From Acidobacteriota bacterium (GTDB taxonomy: Bacteria > Acidobacteriota > Terriglobia > Terriglobales > Acidobacteriaceae): a stretch of 41,723 bases of DNA. Location of the stretch: assembly GCA_028876335.1 (NCBI GenBank), contig JAGWSG010000089.1:1-41723 (forward strand), read 5' to 3'. Positions within the stretch are counted from its first letter, which is position 1. The number at the start of each line of letters is the position of its first letter. Positions 24,832 through 32,753 of this stretch are shown one piece after another. The notes below the pieces were generated by a model. The model did not search any database, was not told the DNA's origin, and saw only the letters and a program-made list of their open reading frames with translations. The position numbers were made by a program, and so were the translations under genes.

Positions 24832-25680
24832 TCAACTATTTGGCAGCGTATCCGCGGCCCCCATGAGAATGAGCGAGCGTTGCGCGAAGGGTGAGTAGAC
24901 GAGAATCGCCGTGCAGGCAATGGCCAGGCCGAAGGGAATGTGGTGCAGAAGCAGGAAGGGCGCCAACGACCAGAGCACATCACAGAGTAAAAGTGCGGGC
25001 CAGATGCGCAGGATTTGATGGCGCGCGCGTGGCGCTTTGAAGACAACGGCGCAGAATTGGAAAGAGCGCACAGGGATCAAGATTGCCGCGGTAACGATCA
25101 GCAAATCGAAGAGCGCCGTTGCGTAAGGAAGTGCGGAGAGTAGTTCGTTAATCTCCGCAAGGTTGGCGAGCGCGCCGATATAGAAGCCCAGATACATAAT
25201 CTGCAAAAGCAGGAAGAGCGTTTTGGAGACGCGATGGGGGACGTGTGGCAGATCCTCTGGCGTGGCAAGAATGCTGGTGGCGCGTGGGGAGGCTTCCTCT
25301 GCTAGCGGGGCCTGTGCTGCCGGCAGCAATGGAGACATGTCCAGGCGTTCCACAGGGGCGATGAATCGATAACCGCGGCGCGCAAGAGTCTCCACAAAGC
25401 GCGGATTGGAGGCTGTGTCGCCGAGTGCTTCACGAATTCGATTGATCGCTGAGTTGAGTCCGTGATCGAAATCGACAAAGGTACCATCAGGCCAGAGAGC
25501 GCTGGCAATCTCTTCGCGTGAGAGCAAGTCGCCCGGTCTTTCAAGCAACAAAAGCAGGACTTGAAAGGGTTGTGCGTTGAGCTTGACCCGGATGCCCTTG
25601 CGGCGGAGTTCACCGGCGGACGCGTCGGCTTCGAAGATCCCAAAGCGATAGCGCGCCGCGGTTTTGATCCCGGGTGTCAT
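24832..25680 (-). CDS. CadC/ToxR-like winged-helix regulator with membrane helices
   Basis: One-component regulator of 282 residues. Residues 10-110 are an OmpR/PhoB-type winged helix (RYRFGIFEADASAGELRRKG, HGLNSAINRIREALGD, RFVETLARRGYRFIAPVE). A linker follows, and then about four hydrophobic segments (residues 150-275, LFLLLQIMYLGFYIGALA and others) instead of the periplasmic sensor of CadC. DNA-binding proteins fixed in the membrane like this are common in Acidobacteriota. The signal and target genes are unknown. It is divergent from the operon starting at 25848, which it may control. Confidence 0.88.
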   Translation of the reverse strand: MTPGIKTAARYRFGIFEADASAGELRRKGIRVKLNAQPFQVLLLLLERPGDLLSREEIASALWPDGTFVDFDHGLNSAINRIREALGDTASNPRFVETLARRGYRFIAPVERLDMSPLLPAAQAPLAEEASPRATSILATPEDLPHVPHRVSKTLFLLLQIMYLGFYIGALANLAEINELLSALPYATALFDLLIVTAAILIPVRSFQFCAVVFKAPRARHQILRIWPALLLCDVLWSLAPFLLLHHIPFGLAIACTAILVYSPFAQRSLILMGAADTLPNS

Positions 25681-25847
25681 TTGGGTTCAGTTTACCTGTG
25701 TAAGGCCGCGGAAGGACAGTTGCCTGTCCGGTGAGACTGTGTTCCAAGGTACACATTGGAGGCGGGTTATCCAGTGAGGAAAATGCGCGATGCAATTGAG
25801 GCTGGATGGATTGCATTGGTTCGACCCGATGCGCGAGAGTCAGGTGC

Positions 25848-26660
25848 ATGAGACAGCAGATCAGGGTTGTTGTACTTGTGCTGATGATCGTGATTTTGTA
25901 CCCGATTTGGAAGCCGCGATCGGCCAATGCAGAGGCGCCATCTGCGGAGGCGGCGGCAGCCTTCGATCGATATGCGGCAAAGGTGGAAGCGCGGCTCGCG
26001 CAGCAACATGCAAAGTCGAAGGGGTTCGTAGCCGGCGCGGAGGATTCGTCGAAGAGCATAGTTCTCCAACAAGGTCAGCTTGCACTGGAGAATCTGATGC
26101 CGACGGGAGAGGCCGAGGCCGATGGCGCCATGCTGCACCACTGGCGTGGAACGGCATTTGTTCCGGGGGCAACAGGGGCGAAGTTTGAACAAGTGCTGCG
26201 CGATTACGGGGATTATCCAAGCAGATTTGCGCCGGAAGTTGTGCGTGCGACAGTTCTGTCAATGAGCGCCGCAGAAGCACGCGCGAAGCTTCGCTTCCGA
26301 CAGAAGCATGTACTGACGGTTGTGCTGGATGCAACCTATGACGTGCGTTTTGAGCAGCTTGATGCGGAGCATCGGTATTCGATGTCGCGCAGCAGTTCGA
26401 TTAAGGAAATCTGGCGAGAAGGTTCGCCCGAAGAACGTGCGCTCAGTGTGCAGGAAGAGCATGGATTTCTTTGGCGGCAGAATACGTACTGGAGCTGCGA
26501 GGAGCGGGACGGTGGCTTGTTGATTCAGATCGAAACGATTTCGCTCACACGAGATATCCCCAGAGGGCTCGGCTGGGCATTGCGGGGGTATGTGGAAAGC
26601 ATTCCGCGGGAGACGCTGGCTTTTACGTTGACGCGGATGCGCGAAGCATTACGGCGTTGA
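25848..26660 (+). CDS. Anchored or secreted START/SRPBCC-like protein
   Basis: Protein of 270 residues from ATG 25848; the upstream ATG 25806 would place polar residues before the signal. The hydrophobic start VVVLVLMIVILYPIW is a signal peptide or anchor. Residues about 95-265 have the pattern of an SRPBCC/START lipid-binding fold (GTAFVPGATGAKFEQVLRD, GYVESIPRETLAFTLTRMRE). These proteins hold a hydrophobic ligand in a cavity. It is the first gene of a three-gene operon with a phospholipid synthase-type enzyme and a GtrA protein, so a lipid ligand is plausible. This is inference. Confidence 0.7.
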   Translation: MRQQIRVVVLVLMIVILYPIWKPRSANAEAPSAEAAAAFDRYAAKVEARLAQQHAKSKGFVAGAEDSSKSIVLQQGQLALENLMPTGEAEADGAMLHHWRGTAFVPGATGAKFEQVLRDYGDYPSRFAPEVVRATVLSMSAAEARAKLRFRQKHVLTVVLDATYDVRFEQLDAEHRYSMSRSSSIKEIWREGSPEERALSVQEEHGFLWRQNTYWSCEERDGGLLIQIETISLTRDIPRGLGWALRGYVESIPRETLAFTLTRMREALRR

Positions 26661-26702
26661 TGGAGTGGGATTGTGCGGAATGCGAGAAGGAGGGAGTGAG
26701 GG

Positions 26703-27389
26703 ATGGCTGCGACATCACAGGTTCAGGCAGCGGTAACGGCAGTGCGGGTGAATCAGTCCTTGACTGCTGCGGCGGAAAAACGTGCGCTGGTGTGGATGGC
26801 AGAGCGCGCGCCTCGATGGGTCACGTCCGACAAGCTAACGGTGCTGGGACTGGCCGCGCAATTTGGAGCTGGAGTTTGTTTTGCACTGGCACGGGTCAAT
26901 CATCTTGCATTGCTCAGCGTGATTGTATGCATTGCGTTGAACTGGTTGGGAGACAGCCTTGATGGAACGCTCGCGCGGGTACGGCAGCAGCAACGGCCTC
27001 GCTACGGGTTCTATGTGGATCATATGGTGGATGTGCTCGGCGCCATTTCACTAATGACGGGAATGGCGTGTTCAGGATTTGTGCACTGGCAGATTGCGTT
27101 GGTGATGTTGATTGCATTTCTGGTGCTGGCGAGTGAGAGCTATCTGGCGACGTGCTCTCTGTCACGGTTCGAAATGGCACACGGATTTTTCGGGCCGACG
27201 GAGATTCGAATTCTGCTGATTGCCGGATGCGTGGCGCTGATGCGTAGCCCCTACGCGACGATTGCGGGGCATCGATTCTTGCTCTTCGATGTGGGTGGCG
27301 CTATTGCGACAGCCGGGATGATGACAATGGCAGTCATAACGACGGCGCGACACACTGTGCAGCTCTACAAAGAGGAGCCGCTGCCGTGA
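26703..27389 (+). CDS. CDP-alcohol phosphatidyltransferase family protein
   Basis: Integral membrane enzyme of 228 residues that transfers a phospho-alcohol group from a CDP-linked donor. The catalytic signature is present: D84, D87-G88, A91-R92, G102, D106 and D110 (GDSLDGTLAR, then GFYVDHMVD). Nine residues separate AR from G, one more than in the usual consensus. About six hydrophobic segments follow the basic N-terminus. A GAAGGAGGG tract lies before the ATG. The product cannot be named: no pgsA or pssA context is present, and the partner genes suggest a specialised lipid. Confidence 0.88.
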   Translation: MAATSQVQAAVTAVRVNQSLTAAAEKRALVWMAERAPRWVTSDKLTVLGLAAQFGAGVCFALARVNHLALLSVIVCIALNWLGDSLDGTLARVRQQQRPRYGFYVDHMVDVLGAISLMTGMACSGFVHWQIALVMLIAFLVLASESYLATCSLSRFEMAHGFFGPTEIRILLIAGCVALMRSPYATIAGHRFLLFDVGGAIATAGMMTMAVITTARHTVQLYKEEPLP

Positions 27390-27784
27390 GCATCTGGGAG
27401 CGCTGGCTGCGATTCAATGCGGTGGGAGCGGGTGGCTTGGTGCTGCAGATTGTCGTGCTTGCTCTACTGCACAGGTTTTTGCCGGCACCCGTTGTGCTGG
27501 AGACGGCCGTGGCTGTGGAATGCGCGATTGTGCACAATTTTGTGTGGCACGTACACGCTACGTGGCGAGACCGGAAATGCGAGAGCAATTGGCTGACGCG
27601 GCTGATGCGGTTCCAGTTGTCGAATGGGATGGTTTCGCTGGTGGGGAATGTTGCGCTGATGCACATCCTGGTCAATGACTTACATTGGCCGATTCTGCCA
27701 TCAGACGGGATCGCTATTGCAGCGTGCTCGATTTTGAATTTCGGCCTCGGCGACAGGTTTGTGTTTGCCGCCGAGACCCAGTGA
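27386..27784 (+). CDS. GtrA-like membrane protein
   Basis: Four-helix membrane protein of 132 residues of the GtrA family, proposed to flip polyprenol-linked sugars or act with glycosyltransferases. The pattern RFNAVGAGGLVLQIVVLALL, EIAVAVECAIVHNFVWH-like segment and CSILNFGLGDRFVF near the end are typical. The GTG start overlaps the CDP-alcohol gene by four bases (GTGA, 27386-27389), so the two are coupled. It is the last gene of the operon and ends 7 bp from the convergent alpha-galactosidase gene. Confidence 0.88.
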   Translation: MSIWERWLRFNAVGAGGLVLQIVVLALLHRFLPAPVVLETAVAVECAIVHNFVWHVHATWRDRKCESNWLTRLMRFQLSNGMVSLVGNVALMHILVNDLHWPILPSDGIAIAACSILNFGLGDRFVFAAETQ

Positions 27785-27791
27785 AGAGACC

Positions 27792-29003
27792 TTATTTTGC
27801 CCAGTGCGGCGATGCCAGACGTACGAGCAGGATGTCGTGGCTGCCAATCTCAATGGGCATGTTATTGGTGAGAGTTACTTCTTTACCTGTCCAGAGATTC
27901 TTGCCCTGTTGCGGACCCTCGAGGCCGAGTTTGGTCAGGTCGAGATGGAATGGGTGTGTCGAGTACCGCGAGTCGCCAGCCGCGAGAATTGCAACGGCAT
28001 ATGCTCCGCCGGAGAGATGGCGCCCCCAGACTTCAACTTCACCATCGGCATAGATACGGGAGGCCTGTTTGCCGAGCTTATCCTGGTCGATTGCGATGAC
28101 GTCGCGATTGGTGAGGATGTCTTTAATTTCCGGCTTCATATTGGGCAGATCGTTGCCGGCAAGCAGTGGAGAGGCGAGCATGGCCCACATGGAGAAGTGT
28201 GAACGGTTTTCCGCCAGAGTGAGTTTCCCGTTGCCAACCTCGAGCATGTCGGGATCGTTCCAATGGCCCGGGCCTGCGTATTTTTCGAGCCCTGCCTGTT
28301 GCTCAAGGATGGTGTAGATACGATCCCAGTGCGCGTTGATGTCCCCGGTTGTGCGCCAGGAGTTGCCGCCAAGCTCAGGCGCCCATTCCCACGGTGCGTC
28401 CCAGCCGTACTGGCAGAGCGAAAAGACGATTGGACGGCCTGTGTCTTTGAGTGCCTTACCCATCTTCTGATAGGCGGCGATCATGAGCTTCATTTGCGCG
28501 GCTTTGTCATTGGGAGCCTGCTTCTGCATTACATCTGGAATGAAGCTGCAGAGGTCGTACTTAAGGTAGTCGATACCCCAGGCGGCGTACATTTTGGCGT
28601 CTTGTTCTTCATGGCCGAGAGAAGCCGCGTAACCACCGCAGGTTTTGGTGCCAGGACCGGAGTAGATGCCGAGTTTGAGGCCCTTTGAATGCACGTAGTC
28701 GGCGAGCGCCTTCATGTCAGGGAACTTCGAATTGGTGTGCAGCACGCCGTTCGCGTCACGCTCACCTTCCCACGAATCGTCGATGTTGATGTAAATGTAG
28801 CCGGCATCCTTCATGCCGCTGGCGACAATTTCATCTGCAGCGTTGCGGATGTCCTTGTCCGTGACCTTTGTGGCGAAGTAGTTCCAGCTATTCCAGCCCA
28901 TGGGCGGAGTTTGCGCTACCTTCTGCGCGAGCGCAGGTGAGGGAGCAAGACAGGCAAGAGTGGATGCAAGTGTGACGAGGGGCAGCAAAGCACGAAGGCG
29001 CAT
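27792..29003 (-). CDS. Secreted alpha-galactosidase, family GH27
   Basis: Retaining glycoside hydrolase that removes alpha-linked galactose from oligo- or polysaccharides. It has 403 residues with signal peptide 1-26 (ending PALAQ). The TIM-barrel landmarks are PPMGWNSWN (33-41), INIDDSW (72-78), nucleophile D150 in YLKYDLC, and acid/base D221 in WRTTGD. A C-terminal beta domain completes the protein. A good AAAGGA ribosome binding site precedes the ATG, with a LacI-type operator just upstream. It follows the PfkB kinase and sugar transporter genes on the same strand. Confidence 0.93.
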   Translation of the reverse strand: MRLRALLPLVTLASTLACLAPSPALAQKVAQTPPMGWNSWNYFATKVTDKDIRNAADEIVASGMKDAGYIYINIDDSWEGERDANGVLHTNSKFPDMKALADYVHSKGLKLGIYSGPGTKTCGGYAASLGHEEQDAKMYAAWGIDYLKYDLCSFIPDVMQKQAPNDKAAQMKLMIAAYQKMGKALKDTGRPIVFSLCQYGWDAPWEWAPELGGNSWRTTGDINAHWDRIYTILEQQAGLEKYAGPGHWNDPDMLEVGNGKLTLAENRSHFSMWAMLASPLLAGNDLPNMKPEIKDILTNRDVIAIDQDKLGKQASRIYADGEVEVWGRHLSGGAYAVAILAAGDSRYSTHPFHLDLTKLGLEGPQQGKNLWTGKEVTLTNNMPIEIGSHDILLVRLASPHWAK

Positions 29004-29017
29004 GTTCGATCCTTTAT

Positions 29018-29031
29018 TGAAAACGATTTCA
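29018..29031 (-). promoter_or_regulatory. LacI-family type operator before the alpha-galactosidase
   Basis: TGAAAACGATTTCA is a near-perfect palindrome with central CG (TGAAA-N-CG-N-TTTCA), the hallmark of LacI/GalR-family sites. It lies 15 bp upstream of the start codon, between the ribosome binding site and the expected promoter. No LacI-type gene is in the window. Confidence 0.75.
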
Positions 29032-29091
29032 GTGGGACATGCTAAGACGTGCGGTGCAGTCTGGGCAAGTGAATTCGGAACGGGACGATTG

Positions 29092-30030
29092 CTAGTCCGT
29101 GGCTGTTTCGAGAGTGTAACGGTTGGCGGTCGCCATCAGTTGTTCAACGGTCTCGACGGGGCCGATTCCGCCCCGCGCGCCAATCGCGGTGCAGTTGAGC
29201 GCAGCTGCGGCACAAGCAAAGTCGAGTAGACGCGGAAGCGGCCAGCCCTGCAGGAGACCATAAATAAATCCGGCGTGGAAGATATCGCCCGCGCCGGTCG
29301 TGTCGGCTACAGGTACGAACCAGGCAGGACGATGGTGTAGCTGCGATCCATCCCATGCGAGGACGCCTTCCTGACCGAGGGTTGCCGCAGCTACAGTGCA
29401 TCCGAAGCGACTCTTCATGCGGCGCAAAGCGGACTCAAGGTTGCGCTCGCCGGTAAGAACGGTGGGAAAGTCGCGGCTGACGACCAGATAGTCAATCAGT
29501 GCGATGAGGTCTTCAACGCCGTCGTACATTTCGTCGAGATCCGCAACGACGGGGATGCCCGCAGCGTGCGCCCATGATGCTGCTTGTGTGGCGGCCGCGG
29601 TTTCCAGGCCATCGACCAGCAGGCAGCGCGCGTTGGTGATCCAGGAGCGCTGCAGATCTTCAGGCTGCAGCAACTGTGCTTCTTCACGCAGATTGAGAAC
29701 GGTTCGTTCACCGCCGCCATCCACGATCACAAGCGAGTGAGGGCTTGAGATTTCCGGGACAGTGATGATGCGCGGATCGACGCCTGTGCGCTCAAACTCC
29801 CGCATGTGGAGCCGTGCCGCATCATCATCGCCAAGTTTGCCCACATACCGTGTGGAAAGGCCCCACGTTTGACAAGCGATGACAGCGGAGGCAGTTTGAC
29901 CGCCGGGCAGAATGGAGGGTTGCCGGTATTTGACCTTGGAGCCTCGCGCGGGAAACGCGGGCAGCGAGATGAGGGTATCCGTGGCGTTCAAACCCACACC
30001 AACAAGATCAACCAGCAACGGCTCGGTCAT
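29092..30030 (-). CDS. PfkB-family carbohydrate kinase
   Basis: ATP-dependent sugar kinase of 312 residues, ribokinase fold. PfkB signature 1 is around GGQTASA (43-49), and signature 2 DTTGAGD (243-249) carries the catalytic base D249. The specific sugar cannot be told from these motifs. It starts 18 bp after the sugar transporter gene, so the pair imports and phosphorylates a sugar. The alpha-galactosidase 88 bp downstream has its own operator but probably belongs to the same pathway. Confidence 0.88.
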   Translation of the reverse strand: MTEPLLVDLVGVGLNATDTLISLPAFPARGSKVKYRQPSILPGGQTASAVIACQTWGLSTRYVGKLGDDDAARLHMREFERTGVDPRIITVPEISSPHSLVIVDGGGERTVLNLREEAQLLQPEDLQRSWITNARCLLVDGLETAAATQAASWAHAAGIPVVADLDEMYDGVEDLIALIDYLVVSRDFPTVLTGERNLESALRRMKSRFGCTVAAATLGQEGVLAWDGSQLHHRPAWFVPVADTTGAGDIFHAGFIYGLLQGWPLPRLLDFACAAAALNCTAIGARGGIGPVETVEQLMATANRYTLETATD

Positions 30031-30048
30031 TCAAGTATTGTACCGGCC

Positions 30049-31335
30049 TCAGGAGAATCGTGTGGTCTTCCAGAGCTTCCAGACACAGACAATGGCGGAA
30101 AGCAGAAGAACCACAGAGAGGATACCGGTCCAGGTGAAGTCCATGGGTAGTGCAGGAATCTGTGCCTGCCATGCAAGCCAGATAAATACGGCGATGCCGC
30201 CGGCGAGGATGAAGTAGTCCCACCATGCTCGATCTTTTCCGGTGTGTTCGGCGGTCCCACTGAAGGTGCTCAACACGCGGTTGTAGTCCAGCCCGTATCG
30301 GTTGCATTCGCGCAAGAGGGCCTGATTTGTGGAGGAGTGCTCGCGTTCCGTGGCCACCGCGGTACTGACCGCCAGCGCACCGAGAATCATGATGATAGAA
30401 CCGCCAACAACCAAGAGCCGATGGTGCGCATCGGCCTTTGCGAGTTCGCCAAAGACAAGTGCACCCCATGCGAGTCCCCAGATCTGATTTGTATTGGAAA
30501 GGGGAATGCCGCGGCCGATTCCGAGGAATTTGGTGGCGTACTGCTGGAAAATGTCTCCGACAACCCATACGAAACCGCCAAGGAATAGCCAGAAAAGCAT
30601 GGGACGTATATTGGGGTTGAAGAAGACACCTGCGGAGGGGCGGTCCAGTGCAAAGGCCAGCGCGAAGACAGCGCCAAGCTCGCCGATGGTAAAGACGGTA
30701 ACGAACGAGAGAGGATTCATGCCGCTGATGTAGGCCTTGCGATAGGGCACGTACATTGTGCCCCACATGAGGCTTGCACCGCCTGCTGCGAGGATGCCGC
30801 CCAGAGCGTGACTGGAGCCTGTAGTGTTGCTGTGTACGGTGCTGAAGCCGAGCATGATGGCTGCTGCGACGATTGCCAGAGAACCTAATACTACTTTTGC
30901 GATATTTTTGCCGCTCGCGCCCCGCAATTCACCGAAGAGAAGCCAGCCCCAGAAGATGCCGACGAGAGAATTAGTGTTCCAAAGCGGAAATGCAATCGCC
31001 AAGCCGACGTCGCGAATGGCAAACACGGTGAGCGTGTTGGCGACTGCCCACAGCATGCCGGCGAGGATGGCTATAGGAATCAGGTGTGTGTTTTCACGAA
31101 GATCGATGAAGACCTGACGGGTACCTTTAAGAAGCGTGGGAACCGTCCAGCGTGCGGTGAAGACACCGGCGACCATGCACAGAGAGATGGCGAAAGGAGA
31201 CAGGCCAGAGTTGACCAGTTTGGTGGGCGCTTCCGCCGCGCCGAGCCAGACGCCTGCGCTAAGCGCGCAGAGCACGCCAAGTGTGTGTACAGAACCGAAG
31301 GTGGTTGCAGATGATGCAGAACGGGTTTCGCTCAT
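30049..31335 (-). CDS. GRP/DMT-type sugar transporter
   Basis: Membrane permease of the glucose/ribose uptake group in the drug/metabolite transporter superfamily, 428 residues from ATG 31335. About ten helices are visible, with WLGAAEAPTKLVNSGLSPFA near the start, FPLWNTNSLVGIFWGWLLFGE at the end of the first half and the matching IPLSNTNQIWGLAWGALVFGE in the second. A C-terminal extension of about 100 residues adds two more helices. An upstream in-frame start at 31404 would overlap the small ORF ending at 31361 and add a polar cysteine-rich leader, so ATG 31335 with AAAGGA upstream is preferred. Confidence 0.85.
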   Translation of the reverse strand: MSETRSASSATTFGSVHTLGVLCALSAGVWLGAAEAPTKLVNSGLSPFAISLCMVAGVFTARWTVPTLLKGTRQVFIDLRENTHLIPIAILAGMLWAVANTLTVFAIRDVGLAIAFPLWNTNSLVGIFWGWLLFGELRGASGKNIAKVVLGSLAIVAAAIMLGFSTVHSNTTGSSHALGGILAAGGASLMWGTMYVPYRKAYISGMNPLSFVTVFTIGELGAVFALAFALDRPSAGVFFNPNIRPMLFWLFLGGFVWVVGDIFQQYATKFLGIGRGIPLSNTNQIWGLAWGALVFGELAKADAHHRLLVVGGSIIMILGALAVSTAVATEREHSSTNQALLRECNRYGLDYNRVLSTFSGTAEHTGKDRAWWDYFILAGGIAVFIWLAWQAQIPALPMDFTWTGILSVVLLLSAIVCVWKLWKTTRFS

Positions 31336-31360
31336 CAGTGACTGGTCCTTTCGAGCGCAA

Positions 31361-31465
31361 TCAGCGCAACATGATGAGCAAAGCCAGGCCAGCACAAAAG
31401 ACAATTGCAGGTATGAGGAAGTGGACGTCTGTGAGGACGGCAGAAGTGTGAGTAAACAATTTCAT
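31361..31465 (-). CDS. Small membrane protein (34 aa) preceding the sugar transporter
   Basis: A 34-residue frame starting at ATG 31465 and ending at TGA 31361-31363, with sequence MKLFTHTSAVLTDV followed by a single hydrophobic helix HFLIPAIVFCAGLALLIMLR. The ribosome binding site of the transporter gene begins just after its stop (25 bp between stop and next start). Position, lysine-then-helix layout and the neighbouring transporter support a real small accessory peptide. Against it, no Shine-Dalgarno sequence precedes its ATG. Unknown function. Confidence 0.45.
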   Translation of the reverse strand: MKLFTHTSAVLTDVHFLIPAIVFCAGLALLIMLR

Positions 31466-31540
31466 ACGTAATCAGGGAAGTGCAGACAGGGCCAACCTTA
31501 CTGAGGAGCGGCGGGTGGTGTCAAGAAAACCGAGTAAACT

Positions 31541-31591
31541 ACAATGCGCTTCGGCGAATCGGAGGACTGCCCGATGGCCGAAGCGCATTGT
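31541..31591. repeat. Long perfect inverted repeat after the alcohol dehydrogenase gene
   Basis: Arms ACAATGCGCTTCGGC (31541-31555) and GCCGAAGCGCATTGT (31577-31591) are perfect over 15 bp. ATCGG (31558-31562) and CCGAT (31571-31575) extend the stem, leaving an 8-base loop. It begins 22 bp beyond the minus-strand stop at 31614. There is no strong U-tract, so it may end or stabilise that transcript. Confidence 0.8.
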
Positions 31592-31613
31592 GGAATGGGA
31601 TGATGCCGTTGGT

Positions 31614-32660
31614 TTACTTCAGCGAGCTCATGTCGATAACGAATCGGTATTTCACGTCCTGTTTGAGCATGCGCTCGAAAGCCTCATTGATTTGCTGAAT
31701 CGGAATCACTTCAACCTCAGACGTGATGTTGTGCTGGCCGCAGTAGTCAAGCATCTGTTGTGTCTCAATCATGCCGCCAATCATGGAACCAGCGATTGAG
31801 ACTCGCTTGGTAATGAGCGAAAAGGCGCTTAGCGCGGGCGGCTTTTCAGGCAGGCCGACTAGGCACATGGTTGCGTCGAGCTTCAGTAATTGGAGGTAAG
31901 GCTCGAGCGCGTGCGGAGCGGAAGCTGTGTCGAGGATAAAGTCGAATGACTTTGCGTGCTTCTTCATTGCCTCGGCATCGGTTGAGACTAGAACTTCGTC
32001 CGCTCCGAGCTTGATGGCATCGTCCTTCTTTTTGGGAGAAGTGGTGAGCTGTACGGTGTGCGCGCCGAAGCTGTGCGCGAACTTGAGGCCCATGTGTCCA
32101 AGGCCGCCAAGGCCGACGATGCCGACCTTCATGCCGGGACCTACATTCCAATGACGCAGAGGTGAATACGTTGTGATTCCGGCGCAGAGTAAGGGTGCCA
32201 CGGCGGGGAGACTGAGATTGGATGGAACTGTGTGCGCGAAACGCTCGTCGACGACATAATTCGAGGAGTAGCCACCCATGGTGGTTGTGCCATCGACGCG
32301 ATCCTTTGCGTTGTAGGTAAGTGTTGAACCTTCGTCGCAGAAGTGCTCCTCGCCGCGACCGCAGGGCTCGCAATGTCGGCACGAATCGACGATTACGCCC
32401 ACGGCTGCGATATCGCCAACCTTGAATTTGGAGACGGCTGAGCCTGTGGATGCGACGCGGCCGACAATCTCATGGCCAGGAACGAGCGGATAGGAGGTCT
32501 GTCCCCACTCGTTGCGGGCCATATGAAGGTCACTGTGGCAGACGCCGCAGTAAAGAATGTCGATGTTGATTTCAGTGGGACCGGGATCGCGACGGGCAAA
32601 TCCGAACGGGCCGAGGGGGGACTTTGCATCAGCAGCAGCAAAGGCTTTTGTAGCGGGCAT
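31614..32660 (-). CDS. Zinc-dependent NAD(P) alcohol dehydrogenase (YahK/CAD-like)
   Basis: Cytosolic medium-chain dehydrogenase of 348 residues oxidising alcohols or reducing aldehydes. Catalytic zinc ligands C41 (YCGVCHSD) and H63 in GHE, structural zinc cysteines C94, C97, C100 and C108, and the cofactor loop GLGGLGHMGLKFA are all present. The segment TMGGYSSNYVVDERF is typical of the YahK/AdhC subgroup. ATG 32660 has AAAGGA upstream. It is flanked by a hairpin after the stop and the prmC gene upstream, with which it shows no obvious functional link. Confidence 0.93.
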   Translation of the reverse strand: MPATKAFAAADAKSPLGPFGFARRDPGPTEINIDILYCGVCHSDLHMARNEWGQTSYPLVPGHEIVGRVASTGSAVSKFKVGDIAAVGVIVDSCRHCEPCGRGEEHFCDEGSTLTYNAKDRVDGTTTMGGYSSNYVVDERFAHTVPSNLSLPAVAPLLCAGITTYSPLRHWNVGPGMKVGIVGLGGLGHMGLKFAHSFGAHTVQLTTSPKKKDDAIKLGADEVLVSTDAEAMKKHAKSFDFILDTASAPHALEPYLQLLKLDATMCLVGLPEKPPALSAFSLITKRVSIAGSMIGGMIETQQMLDYCGQHNITSEVEVIPIQQINEAFERMLKQDVKYRFVIDMSSLK

Positions 32661-32753
32661 GAATTTTCCTTTCGAGTTGAAGCATAAACGATGGTGATCA
32701 CTGAGCCGATGGTTCGAGCGCAGTTGAAGTAGGAAGATTTCTGTGGAATTTGC

